Below, one piece after another: positions 10,201 to 22,795 of a DNA stretch of 64,000 bases. Position numbers and translations under genes: made by a program. Within the stretch, counting starts at the first letter, position 1, and the number at the start of each line of letters is the position of its first letter. Origin of the DNA: Thiotrichales bacterium 19S3-11 (GTDB lineage Bacteria; Pseudomonadota; Gammaproteobacteria; Francisellales; Francisellaceae); contig JAKJJU010000013.1 in the NCBI GenBank assembly GCA_021713295.1, forward strand, positions 1-64,000, read 5' to 3'. A model generated the notes under the pieces. The model searched no databases. It saw nothing but the letters and a program-made list of their open reading frames with translations, and was not told the origin of the DNA.

Positions 10201-13200
10201 ATAAGATGAATGAAATCAAATTACTTTTAAATAACAAAAAAAATGTTGATGAAGTTGTTGATCAAATTGCCTTGCTAGAAGATCAAATTTTTCTATCTGA
10301 TCAGATAAAAAATGAACTAAAAGTTGATCTTAATGATATTAAACTCAAAACAAGTAAATTTTTAAAGACACCAGATGTAGGCTTAATTAACTTATTAAAT
10401 AAGTCTGAACTACCAGATAATGATCGCTTAGCAATCTTAAATGTATTTGTTTTTCGACATACATCAAGAATTGATAAGCCAGGTCATTTTATTCGTGAAA
10501 CACAACTAGCCGCTATTTTATTAAATGTTGGTGAGGAATACTATCAAAATAACCCGACAATGCAAAATGCAATTAATACAGGTGAAGGTAAATCATTAAC
10601 AAGTGCTGTGATGGCTGCCTTTTTAGCAACACAAAATAAAGATGTAGCCATTGATATTTTACTCTCGACAGAACCATTGGCTAAAGCTCACTTAAATGAC
10701 TTTGAAACATTTTATAAACGAATTGGCGTGCCATGTAATTATGTAACAATTAATAATGATAAAGCTACAGGTGTGAATATCGGCGCACCACTTCCATTAA
10801 TTACAGCAGATGCAAGATCTCAGCTAAAAACAGTAGTCTTAGTTGATGAATGTGATATATTTCAGAGAGACAGTTCACAATATCTAGGAACAAGCCAAGC
10901 GACTGCTTCATATAGCGAAAACTATCTTGAACTATGTAATTTATTAATTGATATCATCGATAACCAATTAAATACAACTCCCAAGCAAAATCATTTACAG
11001 GTATCTGCAGAAGAGTTACTACAACAATTAAGACAAAAAACTTCAAATAAAGGTGTTATAGATCAATTTGCTAACCTATGGAACTCTGATAGAGAATCCT
11101 TAAAAGAGTTAATTTCAGCAGTAATAGAAACAAAACAATTGCTACCAAGTAAAGATCACCAATCAACCTATATCATTGAATCTGATCCACCAGAAACTTA
11201 TATGGGAGTTGAATATTCAAAATTAATCCCAAAATCAAATGGTGAACCCAAGCCAGGCATGAGTTTTGTCGGAGCAACTGATTTAATGTTAAGATTACGA
11301 CTTAATAGAGAACTTGAGAACTCTTCTCAGCCAGCAATTCGAATTATTAAACCTGCAGCTGCTGTCAGTGTTAACACATTTTTATCCTATATAAATGGTA
11401 AAAAAGTTCGTGCAATGACAGGTTCTCCGATTATTAATTCCTCTGATGAAAAACTATCTATTCAAATCCCACCATTTAAGCCATCTTCACGTAAAGATCA
11501 ATTAAAATTTACTGAGTATTTTAATGGTGATACAAACTGCCAAATTAAACAACATCAAGAATTAATAAAACAATATGCAACAAATTTTTTAAATGCTGTG
11601 ATTGATGGCCAAGATAATAAATGTCGAAACTTAGTTATCCATGTTAAAACTAGAGAAGAAGGTGAAAAGCTCAGCAAACTATTACAAGAATGTGGTGAGA
11701 TTAAGGAATACTACGGCAGCACAAAAGATACTGAAGCAGAGCGCTGCGAAGAAAATGAAGAAATGATTAAGTTTGTCAGTGGACTACGTAATAAATCAGA
11801 AAAAGGCAAAATTTTAATTACCACTCAACTTAATCGCGGTTCTGATTTTAATAATATAAATGAAATTAAAACCTACTTCAGAACGGATAAAAATGATTTT
11901 GATGGAGCACTAGAACGACAAATTCAAGAATTAGGGCGAGTTGCTCGCTCTGGTGGTAGTGGCAACACAGCAACTTTATTACTATTTGATGAATTATCAC
12001 CTTTACTATATAGAAAAGTTTGTGAAACAGATATTTTTGACTTAGAGTATCTACAAAATTTCGCACAAAAAGCCGATCCTGAATTATTTTTACAAACGCT
12101 AAAATCTATTGCAAGTTATGTAAATAGCGATCGCGAAAAAAATACTCAAATCAATGAGGTAAAGTCACAAATCTTATCAGTCGTTAATAATAAAATTAAA
12201 GCTAACGATTCTCTAGATGATAATGAACGCAATCGAATAGTTAAAATTCTACAAAAAGAACTTGGAGTTTTGACACTGGAGAATATGAATGATGTCATCA
12301 ATCATATTAATACTAAAATTAATAATCCATCTCTAAGAATAGATATGGCTGATAGTAACAGCAATAATAACAATCCAGCTAAACCTCAGAAAATTGATGA
12401 TAAGTTTAAGGCAATTCAAAATGAATTAATGACTGTTGTTAGAAAGAGACCATCAAACTCTTCAAAACTACCTGAAATAGAGAGTGCCGAAGATTTAAGA
12501 AAAATAATTCTATGTGCAGCCAATCCTGGCAAGGACTGTACCGCATATATTCATACTCAACAAACATTAAAAGACTTACTTAATATACTTAAACAGCCCC
12601 AACATCAAAGCTACTTAAAACTACTAGGAATACCAACAAATGACCTTGACTGTATGCAGTTAGTTGAGTATGCCTTAAAAGGAAGTGTAACACCTGTACT
12701 TAAAGGAGGTTTATTAAATCAAACACGTCAAGCTCGTGCTTTAACACACGAATTATGGAATAAAACACTTAGTCAGTTTTCTAATAAACCTAATCAGGTA
12801 AATGATAACATTCTAAATGATTGTCAAGGTGTTTTGGCTAGAATGTATTCATTGACAGAAAATAACTTCACACATCTTAATAATAAATATCAATCAGATA
12901 TGATTGTTAAAAACCTTGCTCATTTTATTTATAACTGTCAATCAAAAAATACTATTCTAAATGCACTTAATTTAATGCTGCAAAACAATTCCCAATCTTG
13001 GGCAGAAACAATACTCTCTACGTTTTCTTCCAATGTAAATGTGCAGAATAATCAGCAATTATTACAAATTAATCAAGAGCTTTTACCATTATATAAATTC
13101 CTTAAAGATCACGGAGTCAAGCTTCATGATTTTGTTACGCAGATAGAAAATGCTCAAGCTTCAAACATTGACAATAAACAATCGGAATCATCTACAGAGC

Positions 13201-13469
13201 ATAATAATGCTAGCTCTAATAATCAACAGCTTGGCAAAACTCTTCGTCAAGGACATTTAAATTTAAGGTTAAAACAATCACCACAACAACTGTTTACACA
13301 AAACAATAACAATAACAATAACAATAACAATAACAATAACAACAACAATAACAACAACAACAATAACAATAACAATAATGTATCTAAAAATCCGGGGTAT
13401 CCGATTATGGAGTATACAACAACAGAAGTATCTACAACAGAAGTACCTCAAGCTTCAGGACATTCATAG
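7206..13469 (+). CDS. Giant SecA-like DEAD-box ATPase with poly-Q and poly-N tracts
   Basis: The product has 2087 residues, no signal peptide and no membrane segment. A SecA-like motor core lies in the middle. TQLAAILL precedes the Walker A NTGEGKS (1124-1130; SecA has RTGEGKT), the Walker B/DEAD box is VDECD (1213-1217; SecA has VDEVD), and a QLNRGSDF segment matches SecA AGRGTDI. RQIQELGRVARSGG (1571-1584) matches the SecA arginine-finger motif RQLRGRSGRQG. The flanking N-terminal ~1050 and C-terminal ~480 residues match no family I recognise. It carries 21 consecutive glutamines (199-219) and 26 consecutive asparagines (2033-2058). A GGGGGGAG ribosome binding site precedes it. It is too long and divergent to be the housekeeping SecA. 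A secreted host-directed ATPase is my inference. Confidence 0.75.
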   Translation: MKLTYFFTNKEQKSKSFELDFSDLDKEFLEIASKLTYEQIKNNEIDSNHKEIIEKQLFTFADNFTNFLNVNFDETTGKWLNKDSDRFHFGYHSDTNNKVNIKATPEDVMTFRAILKLYEHTFLFLSKDDPKTNDRAFIVYREVLRQIDRIMKVDYRFFDNNKTLIKQIKAAKASQITLLDHNKKLNIEMQFSSNQPSLQQQQQQQQQQQQQQQQQQQQQLRQYVSYNLKEDGAIITHSDHSGKLMVGGDKHLMVSKRLVDQISSMYGESQLQSILASINVNQLPNELAIKRATDGYNQTHLVLDLKTKDTKLPNDLGIFDEKFKGVDFQRNTFVSHTNMQFKPLPYQENTSLVNSFLELATPKEVYGSVFCPNKKWFDNFTSLIQSGEISPLMLNDIERIQRDIGDNTLYSPQQILQAYRKVSTAALQTEEKFIISELLIEANNLNQTSPVHFSHPKESKLSSSNTNPHSTNEFFNDMPLLKKLLESNTINLGNFIGRGDLIELPNIMEVLAQAQSIEAKLTNNPQLCELIINFKKKQSRTNDIDGNYIPCLEIINQEINKQLDISDFLEQKDKPNVQLVDNYISKLLEAFIQNIEVGSDIKLQLIKTVVSKTIYSEKNTKEIKDIINRQFGTDIKDTQTLLKRFNEVKLGIYDQILANLPFDAITFNHSEMTNEEIASIMHNKDKNLPINFLVCVLEAFQHAHYGDKENHNFKSTEELYSAIASYFDQVSITVLQSMLELDPKSIPEKPKNVLSEDYEQFLVSLFLMQKKDKKGTNEWIAELNTSPDNLKLAIELNKIVADTLIDEPKKTLDYYDKFQDMLKPLRKQMHDTVLKLAIACAEKNIITDDIKQSKLFTDEQLIIWLYKLDLSNFNQPQLETLLKFADLLAHNSWLKNPNNLPQFLDLIHQTATTDPRKIKIIQALILNNPTAPTPDELNKLKDYIELEDFTTIEHIVDNYHLSLSQLVNYGKEGADVTTTINNFLDRYSIDPSNVFSNEDKMNEIKLLLNNKKNVDEVVDQIALLEDQIFLSDQIKNELKVDLNDIKLKTSKFLKTPDVGLINLLNKSELPDNDRLAILNVFVFRHTSRIDKPGHFIRETQLAAILLNVGEEYYQNNPTMQNAINTGEGKSLTSAVMAAFLATQNKDVAIDILLSTEPLAKAHLNDFETFYKRIGVPCNYVTINNDKATGVNIGAPLPLITADARSQLKTVVLVDECDIFQRDSSQYLGTSQATASYSENYLELCNLLIDIIDNQLNTTPKQNHLQVSAEELLQQLRQKTSNKGVIDQFANLWNSDRESLKELISAVIETKQLLPSKDHQSTYIIESDPPETYMGVEYSKLIPKSNGEPKPGMSFVGATDLMLRLRLNRELENSSQPAIRIIKPAAAVSVNTFLSYINGKKVRAMTGSPIINSSDEKLSIQIPPFKPSSRKDQLKFTEYFNGDTNCQIKQHQELIKQYATNFLNAVIDGQDNKCRNLVIHVKTREEGEKLSKLLQECGEIKEYYGSTKDTEAERCEENEEMIKFVSGLRNKSEKGKILITTQLNRGSDFNNINEIKTYFRTDKNDFDGALERQIQELGRVARSGGSGNTATLLLFDELSPLLYRKVCETDIFDLEYLQNFAQKADPELFLQTLKSIASYVNSDREKNTQINEVKSQILSVVNNKIKANDSLDDNERNRIVKILQKELGVLTLENMNDVINHINTKINNPSLRIDMADSNSNNNNPAKPQKIDDKFKAIQNELMTVVRKRPSNSSKLPEIESAEDLRKIILCAANPGKDCTAYIHTQQTLKDLLNILKQPQHQSYLKLLGIPTNDLDCMQLVEYALKGSVTPVLKGGLLNQTRQARALTHELWNKTLSQFSNKPNQVNDNILNDCQGVLARMYSLTENNFTHLNNKYQSDMIVKNLAHFIYNCQSKNTILNALNLMLQNNSQSWAETILSTFSSNVNVQNNQQLLQINQELLPLYKFLKDHGVKLHDFVTQIENAQASNIDNKQSESSTEHNNASSNNQQLGKTLRQGHLNLRLKQSPQQLFTQNNNNNNNNNNNNNNNNNNNNNNNNNNVSKNPGYPIMEYTTTEVSTTEVPQASGHS
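7800..7862 (+). repeat. Poly-glutamine tract (21 CAA/CAG codons)
   Basis: Twenty-one glutamine codons run without interruption. They follow a 12-base unit CAACAACAACAG, perfect in three consecutive copies and again in a fourth after one variant copy. The tract lies in an N-terminal region of unknown fold. Length can change by whole units without a frameshift. Confidence 0.97.
13302..13379 (+). repeat. Poly-asparagine tract (26 AAC/AAT codons)
   Basis: Twenty-six asparagine codons run without interruption near the C-terminus of the SecA-like protein. Most follow an alternating AACAAT hexamer. A TTTEVSTTEV segment and 29 residues in all follow it before the stop. Confidence 0.97.
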
Positions 13470-13541
13470 CTATAGGCTTAGTTTATCTATACTAGTTAAA
13501 ACTAATAATTAGTAATTCTTTTAAACCGTGCCTGACTTGTT

Positions 13542-16735
<3,194 letters not shown>

Positions 16736-16760
16736 TTATCTATTTATTATTTGTGCGTCA

Positions 16761-19700
16761 TTAAGCTTTTGCTTTTTCAGCTTCACCCAGATCAGCAAAA
16801 CGACAAAGTTGAGCCAAATCAAGCAGGTTTCTTAAGGCTATGGTTAATGATACATAATCACTCTGACCTAATTTTAAATCATTAACGACCTCAAGCCAAC
16901 GATCAATTGGCGATTTAAAGTGTTCAAGCCAATTCGCAATTTTGGCTGCTTCCGTCTTTCCAGGATGATTCAAAATCGATAATGCTAAATCACATTGAAT
17001 ACGATCAATATCATCTCTTAATGCAGACGCTGCAATTGTTCCCCAATAGCTTTGACTACTTAAGCCTCTAACAGATCGACGATACCAGCCTAATTCTACT
17101 TTCTCATTCAAATAGAAAAATGCACTTGCAACATCACCGAGCTCTTTTGAAGATCTTTCAACTGCACTCAATAAGTCTAAAACTGGTGATGCATAATTAA
17201 ATTGAGCAACCTTAATCGCTAATTTTTCATCAACGCCATTTTGATGGTATTTAGCCGCTTTTTTAATTACTTTTTCTCGCTCATCAACTTCAAGATAATC
17301 TATGAACCTATCCATTACAGCTGTCACTTGCGATTGATACTGCTTAATTAACACTTCAACTTGTAAGCCTGAGCGATGATTTCTTAATAACCAACGACAA
17401 ACGCGCTGTACCAATTTATAAATCGATTTATTCATATCTTGTAATGTTGTAACAGGCACTCGATGTAAATGATCAACATTCAACCAAAGCTCTTCAGCAC
17501 CTAATATTTCAACTGCAACCACAAATGCTCGAGCAATTTCAGCGACCGATGCGCCCGTTTCATCATATAAACGCTGTACAAATGGAATGCCCATGCAAAC
17601 CAACATTAGGTTCGTTAATTGGGTTGCAATAATCTCACGAGCCAGTCCATGTCTTGGCATAATTTTTGCATATTTTTTATGTAAGACTTCAGGAAATTCT
17701 TGCACTAAGAAACGTCTAAAATAAGCTTCATCTGGTAACTTAGACTTCAATAACTCCTGTTTAATATAAATTTTCATATAGGCCATAATCACAGAAAATT
17801 CAGGAGCAGTTAAGCCTTTCCCTGATGCATAACGTGTTTGTACGCGTTTATCAGAAGGCAAAAATTCAATTTCTCGATCTAACTGCACACGATTCGATAG
17901 TTCACGCATTAATCGCATATAGGTTTCGGCAGACGCTAAACTTCTTTCTCTAAGCGACCCTGCAATACTCTGGTTCTGATAATAATTATTTTTCAAAACT
18001 AATTGCGCAACGCCTTCTGCCATTTCAGCTAATAATTTATTACGATCTGACATTGTCAAAGTACCTGACTCAACTGCCATATTCAATAAAATTTTAATAT
18101 TTACTTCATGGTCAGAGCAATCGACACCTGCTGAGTTATCAATGGCATCGGTATTGACAGCACCTCCATTTAAGGCAAATTGAATTCGTGCTAATTGTGT
18201 CAGTCCTAAGTTACCGCCTTCACCAACAATATCAGTTTGTAACTCAGTTGCATTGATACGAACAGCCTCATTGGCCTTATCTCCGACTTCTGATTGGCTT
18301 TCTGACTCAGCTTTAACATAAGTGCCAATACCTCCATTCCACAGGAGTTCAACATTAGCTTTTAAGATCAACTGAATTAATTCATTTGGTTCAATTTCAT
18401 TTTGATCACATGCAAATACTTTTTTCATCTCAGGCGAAAGCTTAATACTTTTTGCAGAACGCTCAAAAATACCTCCACCTTTAGAAATTAATTTCTGATC
18501 ATAATCCAACCAAGACGATCTAGGTAATTCAAACAAGCGCTTACGTTCTTTATAAGACGTCGTTGCATCTGGATTTGGATCAACAAAAATATGCATATGG
18601 TTAAACGCGCCGATTAAACGGATATGCTTTGATAACAACATGCCATTACCAAAAACATCACCGGACATATCACCAATACCAACAACTGTAAAATCTTCTT
18701 TTTGACAGTTTTTGCCACGCTCTTTAAAATGGCGCTTAACTGATTCCCAAGCACCACGCGCTGTAATACCCATTTTTTTATGATCATACCCATTAGAACC
18801 ACCTGAAGCAAATGCATCTCCAAGCCAGAAACCATAGTCAGCTGCCACTGCATTAGCAATATCAGAAAAGGTTGCAGTTCCCTTATCGGCGGCTACAACC
18901 AAATACGGATCATCTTCATCGTGTCTTACAACATTCAATGGAGCAATAATTTGTGTGCTTTTCACATTATCAGTTACATCTAATAACCCACTAATAAAGA
19001 TTTTATAACAAGCAATTGCTTCATTAATCACTTCATCTCGATCACCTGATACAGGTAGGCGCTTCGGATAAAATCCACCTTTAGCACCCAATGGCACAAT
19101 AACGGCATTTTTTACTTGTTGCGCTTTAACTAAGCCTAAGACTTCCGTTCGATAATCTTCTTTACGGTCAGACCATCTTAAGCCACCACGTGCAACCTTA
19201 GCAAAGCGAAGATGTACACCTTCAACACGTGGCGAATGAACAAAAATTTCATACAATGGTGTTGGTTTAGGCGCGCCAGGAATCAGCGATGGTTTCAGTT
19301 TAAATGACATATAATCTTTAATTTCGCCATTTTCTTTCGTTTGATAAAAGTTAGTCCTAACGATTGCTAAAATAACTGACTTCATCTTACGTAAAATACG
19401 GTCATGATCTCGATTAACTACGTTAGCTAATGCATCATCGATTTGCTGAGACAGTGCTGTTTGCTGCTTTTTCCTATCTGCTTTACTAAGCTTTGGATGA
19501 AAACGCACATGAAATAATTCAACTAAATTTTTCACAATATCAGGGTATTCAATTACAGTCTCTTCAATATAGTTCTGACTATAACGTAAACCTAACTGAA
19601 TCAAATAACCACTTAATGCACGAATTAACGCTACATCACGCCAACCAAGTGCAGCATAAGGCACAAGATAATTAAAACGATCATTCTCAGCACTACCATC

Positions 19701-21635
19701 CCATACTCGTGAAAATACTTCCTGAAATAGAGGCTTAACGCGATCAATATTAAATGCGCGATCAACTTGCAGCCCAAAATCAGATATCCACACATAGCCA
19801 CCTGATCTAACGGCGACCTTATAAGGACGCTCTTCATTAACAAACATTCCCATATCCTCCAAAATTGGAAAAATATGGCTTAATTTAGCCGATTGATCAG
19901 CTAGATATAATTTAAAACGAACTCGATCAGACTCTTCTTCCAGTATTCGATACAGTGTCATATCGATATCACCGCTTTTACGAACTTTTTCGAAATGCTC
20001 GATATCAATTGCAGCGCTTCTAGCATGGAAATCATGTTTGTAAGAAGGAGTAAAGCCATCATGGTATTCCGTAAAATAATTTCGACCAACACTCTCACCA
20101 TAGGTATCAATCAAAGCATCTAATAAATCATCTTCCCACTGCCTTGATACTTCTTTTAGCTTATCTTCAATTAAACTAATATCATTTGTTACAGGCTTAC
20201 TATTAGGCTCAATATAAAAAGTAAAATCTATTCGGCAATGAATCGATTCATCTGCAAAGTTTGTTTTAAACGTACTGCCCTTAGCTTTTAGCGTTTGTGT
20301 TAAGATTGCCTGAATTTTTTGACGGATTTCTGAGTTATAACGCTCACGAGGTAAGAATACCATGCAGAAATAGTATCGAGAATACGGGTCTTTCCTTACA
20401 AATAGCTTCAGCGTTTGCCTCTCTTTAATATGCAAAATACCACAAGCTGTGTTGAATAAGTCATCATCTGATGATAAAAATAACTCATCTCTAGGATAAG
20501 TCTCTAAAATACTACTAAGCGTTTTATAAGCATGACCATCATAACGAAAGTTAGAGCGCTGCAAAACTTTATCAACTTTTTGTCGTAAAAAAGGGATACT
20601 ATGCGGTGTCGAATGATAGGCAATTGATGTATAAAGACCTAAAAACCGTCTTTCTCCAATTGGTTTGCCTTTTTCGTTATAACGCGTTACGCCTATGATA
20701 TCCATGTGTCCTGTACGATGAACTGGTGATTGGTGATCACTTTTTGCAATTGACAAAATACTCAGTTGATTTTTTCCAGTATATAAACGTTTTGCAAAAT
20801 CATGATAATTAGATGATAAATAACGTTCACCAAACTTTAACAAGCCTAATTGACTATTTTTAACTACTTCAAATGTTTTTTTATTTTTTTCAACAATATC
20901 TAAGTCACAATAACCTAGAAAGATAAAATGTCTATCCCTTAGCCATTCAATAAATGCAATTGCTTCTGAAAAATCTTCACATTGTTTATCAGGACAGTTT
21001 TCACTTAAACCAGATAAAGCCTCTGTTAACTTCACACGCATCGGCTCAAAATCATCAACAACCAAATCAACATGCTCTAGCGCTTCATTAATTTTTTCTT
21101 CTAAACTCTCAAGTGAACCATCTTCTTCTTTCTGTCGATCTACTTCAAAAAAAGCTAAAGATTCGAACTGATAAGGCGTATCAACTTGTTCAGAAATATC
21201 ATGTAACGAGATCATATCACCATTTTTATCACGCTCAATTTTAGCACCGCCAATATGCATCATACTATGCATACCAATATCTAAACGGCTAAGCAGTACT
21301 TGTATTGTATCAATCTGAAAAGGTTTATCGGGCCCTACCAATTCAATAACGGTTAATCCAGAATTCCAGCCATGCTCCTCAAAGTCAGGATTATAAACAC
21401 GAACCTTATAAGATTTATTTAAATCCCTCTTACTTATAAAGCGCCACAAAGACAACAAAAGACCATATAAATCAATCACATCACGATTTATTAAATCATT
21501 TTCTGATATAATGTTAAACAACCCTTTTGCCATAGTAATAATATTTGAAACATCATGATCATCAAGATTTTTACTTGCCATCTTTTCAATTTTCATTAAA
21601 AGACTCATCACTTTCTCGCTGGCATGAATACTCAT
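16761..21635 (-). CDS. gdhB: NAD-specific glutamate dehydrogenase, large (GDH180) type
   Basis: Catalyses oxidative deamination of glutamate to 2-oxoglutarate, feeding the TCA cycle. The product has 1624 residues, the normal size for the 180-kDa class. A long N-terminal region with ACT-like folds precedes the catalytic core, which shows GGLRWSDRKEDYRTEVLGL and PLGAKGGFYPKR (dehydrogenase lysine motif). The cofactor region follows (GDMSGDVFGNGML). A C-terminal domain of about 400 residues completes it. AAAGGTG precedes the ATG. It is monocistronic. A catabolic enzyme of this kind suggests amino acids are an important carbon source. Confidence 0.95.
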   Translation of the reverse strand: MSIHASEKVMSLLMKIEKMASKNLDDHDVSNIITMAKGLFNIISENDLINRDVIDLYGLLLSLWRFISKRDLNKSYKVRVYNPDFEEHGWNSGLTVIELVGPDKPFQIDTIQVLLSRLDIGMHSMMHIGGAKIERDKNGDMISLHDISEQVDTPYQFESLAFFEVDRQKEEDGSLESLEEKINEALEHVDLVVDDFEPMRVKLTEALSGLSENCPDKQCEDFSEAIAFIEWLRDRHFIFLGYCDLDIVEKNKKTFEVVKNSQLGLLKFGERYLSSNYHDFAKRLYTGKNQLSILSIAKSDHQSPVHRTGHMDIIGVTRYNEKGKPIGERRFLGLYTSIAYHSTPHSIPFLRQKVDKVLQRSNFRYDGHAYKTLSSILETYPRDELFLSSDDDLFNTACGILHIKERQTLKLFVRKDPYSRYYFCMVFLPRERYNSEIRQKIQAILTQTLKAKGSTFKTNFADESIHCRIDFTFYIEPNSKPVTNDISLIEDKLKEVSRQWEDDLLDALIDTYGESVGRNYFTEYHDGFTPSYKHDFHARSAAIDIEHFEKVRKSGDIDMTLYRILEEESDRVRFKLYLADQSAKLSHIFPILEDMGMFVNEERPYKVAVRSGGYVWISDFGLQVDRAFNIDRVKPLFQEVFSRVWDGSAENDRFNYLVPYAALGWRDVALIRALSGYLIQLGLRYSQNYIEETVIEYPDIVKNLVELFHVRFHPKLSKADRKKQQTALSQQIDDALANVVNRDHDRILRKMKSVILAIVRTNFYQTKENGEIKDYMSFKLKPSLIPGAPKPTPLYEIFVHSPRVEGVHLRFAKVARGGLRWSDRKEDYRTEVLGLVKAQQVKNAVIVPLGAKGGFYPKRLPVSGDRDEVINEAIACYKIFISGLLDVTDNVKSTQIIAPLNVVRHDEDDPYLVVAADKGTATFSDIANAVAADYGFWLGDAFASGGSNGYDHKKMGITARGAWESVKRHFKERGKNCQKEDFTVVGIGDMSGDVFGNGMLLSKHIRLIGAFNHMHIFVDPNPDATTSYKERKRLFELPRSSWLDYDQKLISKGGGIFERSAKSIKLSPEMKKVFACDQNEIEPNELIQLILKANVELLWNGGIGTYVKAESESQSEVGDKANEAVRINATELQTDIVGEGGNLGLTQLARIQFALNGGAVNTDAIDNSAGVDCSDHEVNIKILLNMAVESGTLTMSDRNKLLAEMAEGVAQLVLKNNYYQNQSIAGSLRERSLASAETYMRLMRELSNRVQLDREIEFLPSDKRVQTRYASGKGLTAPEFSVIMAYMKIYIKQELLKSKLPDEAYFRRFLVQEFPEVLHKKYAKIMPRHGLAREIIATQLTNLMLVCMGIPFVQRLYDETGASVAEIARAFVVAVEILGAEELWLNVDHLHRVPVTTLQDMNKSIYKLVQRVCRWLLRNHRSGLQVEVLIKQYQSQVTAVMDRFIDYLEVDEREKVIKKAAKYHQNGVDEKLAIKVAQFNYASPVLDLLSAVERSSKELGDVASAFFYLNEKVELGWYRRSVRGLSSQSYWGTIAASALRDDIDRIQCDLALSILNHPGKTEAAKIANWLEHFKSPIDRWLEVVNDLKLGQSDYVSLTIALRNLLDLAQLCRFADLGEAEKAKA

Positions 21636-21815
21636 TCTTTCACCTTTCTATCATTGTTTTTTTTATAAGCTGAAACAATCATACGCCTGTCTGTATATGA
21701 GAATCAAGTACTAGTTGCTGCTGGTTTTGATTTATGATTCAATAGGGAAATTTCAACTAAAATAAACAGACTTATAACAAAAGCATTTTTTGTGCATATG
21801 CAATATAATGGACAC

Positions 21816-21843
21816 AATTACGAATTACGAATTACGAATTACG
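21816..21843. repeat. Four tandem AATTACG heptamers
   Basis: AATTACG is repeated four times without error (21816-21822, 21823-21829, 21830-21836, 21837-21843). It starts 180 bases upstream of gdhB and ends 7 bases beyond the tesB stop (both genes minus strand). A seven-base unit in non-coding DNA is a likely slippage hotspot. Confidence 0.9.
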
Positions 21844-21850
21844 ACAATAA

Positions 21851-22732
21851 TTACATTAAAAACGATCGAATTAACCCTTCTTGAGTTACCGTTGCCAAAA
21901 AATTGCCTGACTCACTGTATAACTTACCAATGACAAACCCACGAGCATCATGATAAGAAGGACTTTCAACATCAAAATAAAGCCATTTAGTCACATCAAG
22001 TTGGCGATGAAACCAAATACACTGATCTAAACTAGAATACATTGCCTTCCTCTGCCAAAGTTTGAAATCTGTTGGCAAGCCTGCAATTTGCAGCAACATT
22101 AAATCAGAAATATAACTAAACAACAATTTATGCTGTTGCTCATTCAGTGTCACTTTATCAACTAATTTTAACCAAAAACCTAATTTTGCTGGCTCATTCT
22201 CTAAAGAAAATAATTTTTCACCATCAATAGGATATATTTCAAATGGCCATTTACGATGAAAAAACGTATGGGCTTCTTTTGGAATTCTCTCTGCAAACCT
22301 TAATCCAATTGCTTGCCACCTCTCAAGTGACTTATCTCTAGAAGGAATTTGTATCGCTGTCATATGCTCTGGCATATCTTCATCTTTATGAAAGGACGCT
22401 GATAAAGAGAAAATAAGACGATTATTTTGATAGGCTTCTATACTACGATTACTAAAAAAATTTCCATCACGCCTATTGATTACTTTATATAACACTGGCT
22501 CTTTTTCTAAACCTGGACGTATAAAATAGCAATGATACGAATGCAATTTAAAACTTGCATCTTCAATGCTACTTTTAGCTGCATTTAATGCTTGAGCCAT
22601 AACCATGCCGCCATACAAACGGCCACTACCAACTGATTTTACATTTCCTAAATAATCAGCCCCTTGTGCTTTTACTTCAAGTAAATTTAATACTATTTCA
22701 ACCAAAGGTATTTTATTTTCAGCATCAGCCAT
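21851..22732 (-). CDS. tesB: Acyl-CoA thioesterase II
   Basis: Hydrolyses acyl-CoA to free fatty acid and CoA. The product has 293 residues with the double hot-dog fold of TesB. LYGGMVMAQAL and FHCYFIRPG-type segments lie in the first hot dog, and SLDQCIWFHR and SPSYHDARGF in the second. Asp210 (SYISD) and Gln284 (VTQEGLIR) sit where E. coli TesB has catalytic D204 and Q278. AGGAT lies six bases before the ATG. It is a single-gene unit between gdhB and the Bcr-type pump. Confidence 0.93.
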   Translation of the reverse strand: MADAENKIPLVEIVLNLLEVKAQGADYLGNVKSVGSGRLYGGMVMAQALNAAKSSIEDASFKLHSYHCYFIRPGLEKEPVLYKVINRRDGNFFSNRSIEAYQNNRLIFSLSASFHKDEDMPEHMTAIQIPSRDKSLERWQAIGLRFAERIPKEAHTFFHRKWPFEIYPIDGEKLFSLENEPAKLGFWLKLVDKVTLNEQQHKLLFSYISDLMLLQIAGLPTDFKLWQRKAMYSSLDQCIWFHRQLDVTKWLYFDVESPSYHDARGFVIGKLYSESGNFLATVTQEGLIRSFLM

Positions 22733-22795
22733 AGATTATCCTAACTAATTAAGTTTAACGATAAAACTTAAATTAAAGTACTACATAAGCATAGC

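Noticed and set aside
11878-12066. Minus-strand open frame inside the SecA-like gene
   Set aside because: It lies opposite a well-conserved motor motif, has no ribosome binding site and matches nothing, so it is a shadow of the real gene.
7206-13469. Calling the giant gene secA or secA2
   Set aside because: The motor motifs diverge from SecA, the protein is more than twice SecA length, and I do not recognise the preprotein-binding or zinc-finger parts.
13501-13541. Bidirectional terminator between the giant gene and purK
   Set aside because: Only short AT hairpins (ACTAA/TTAGT) and a five-base GCCTG/CAGGC pairing over a long loop were seen.
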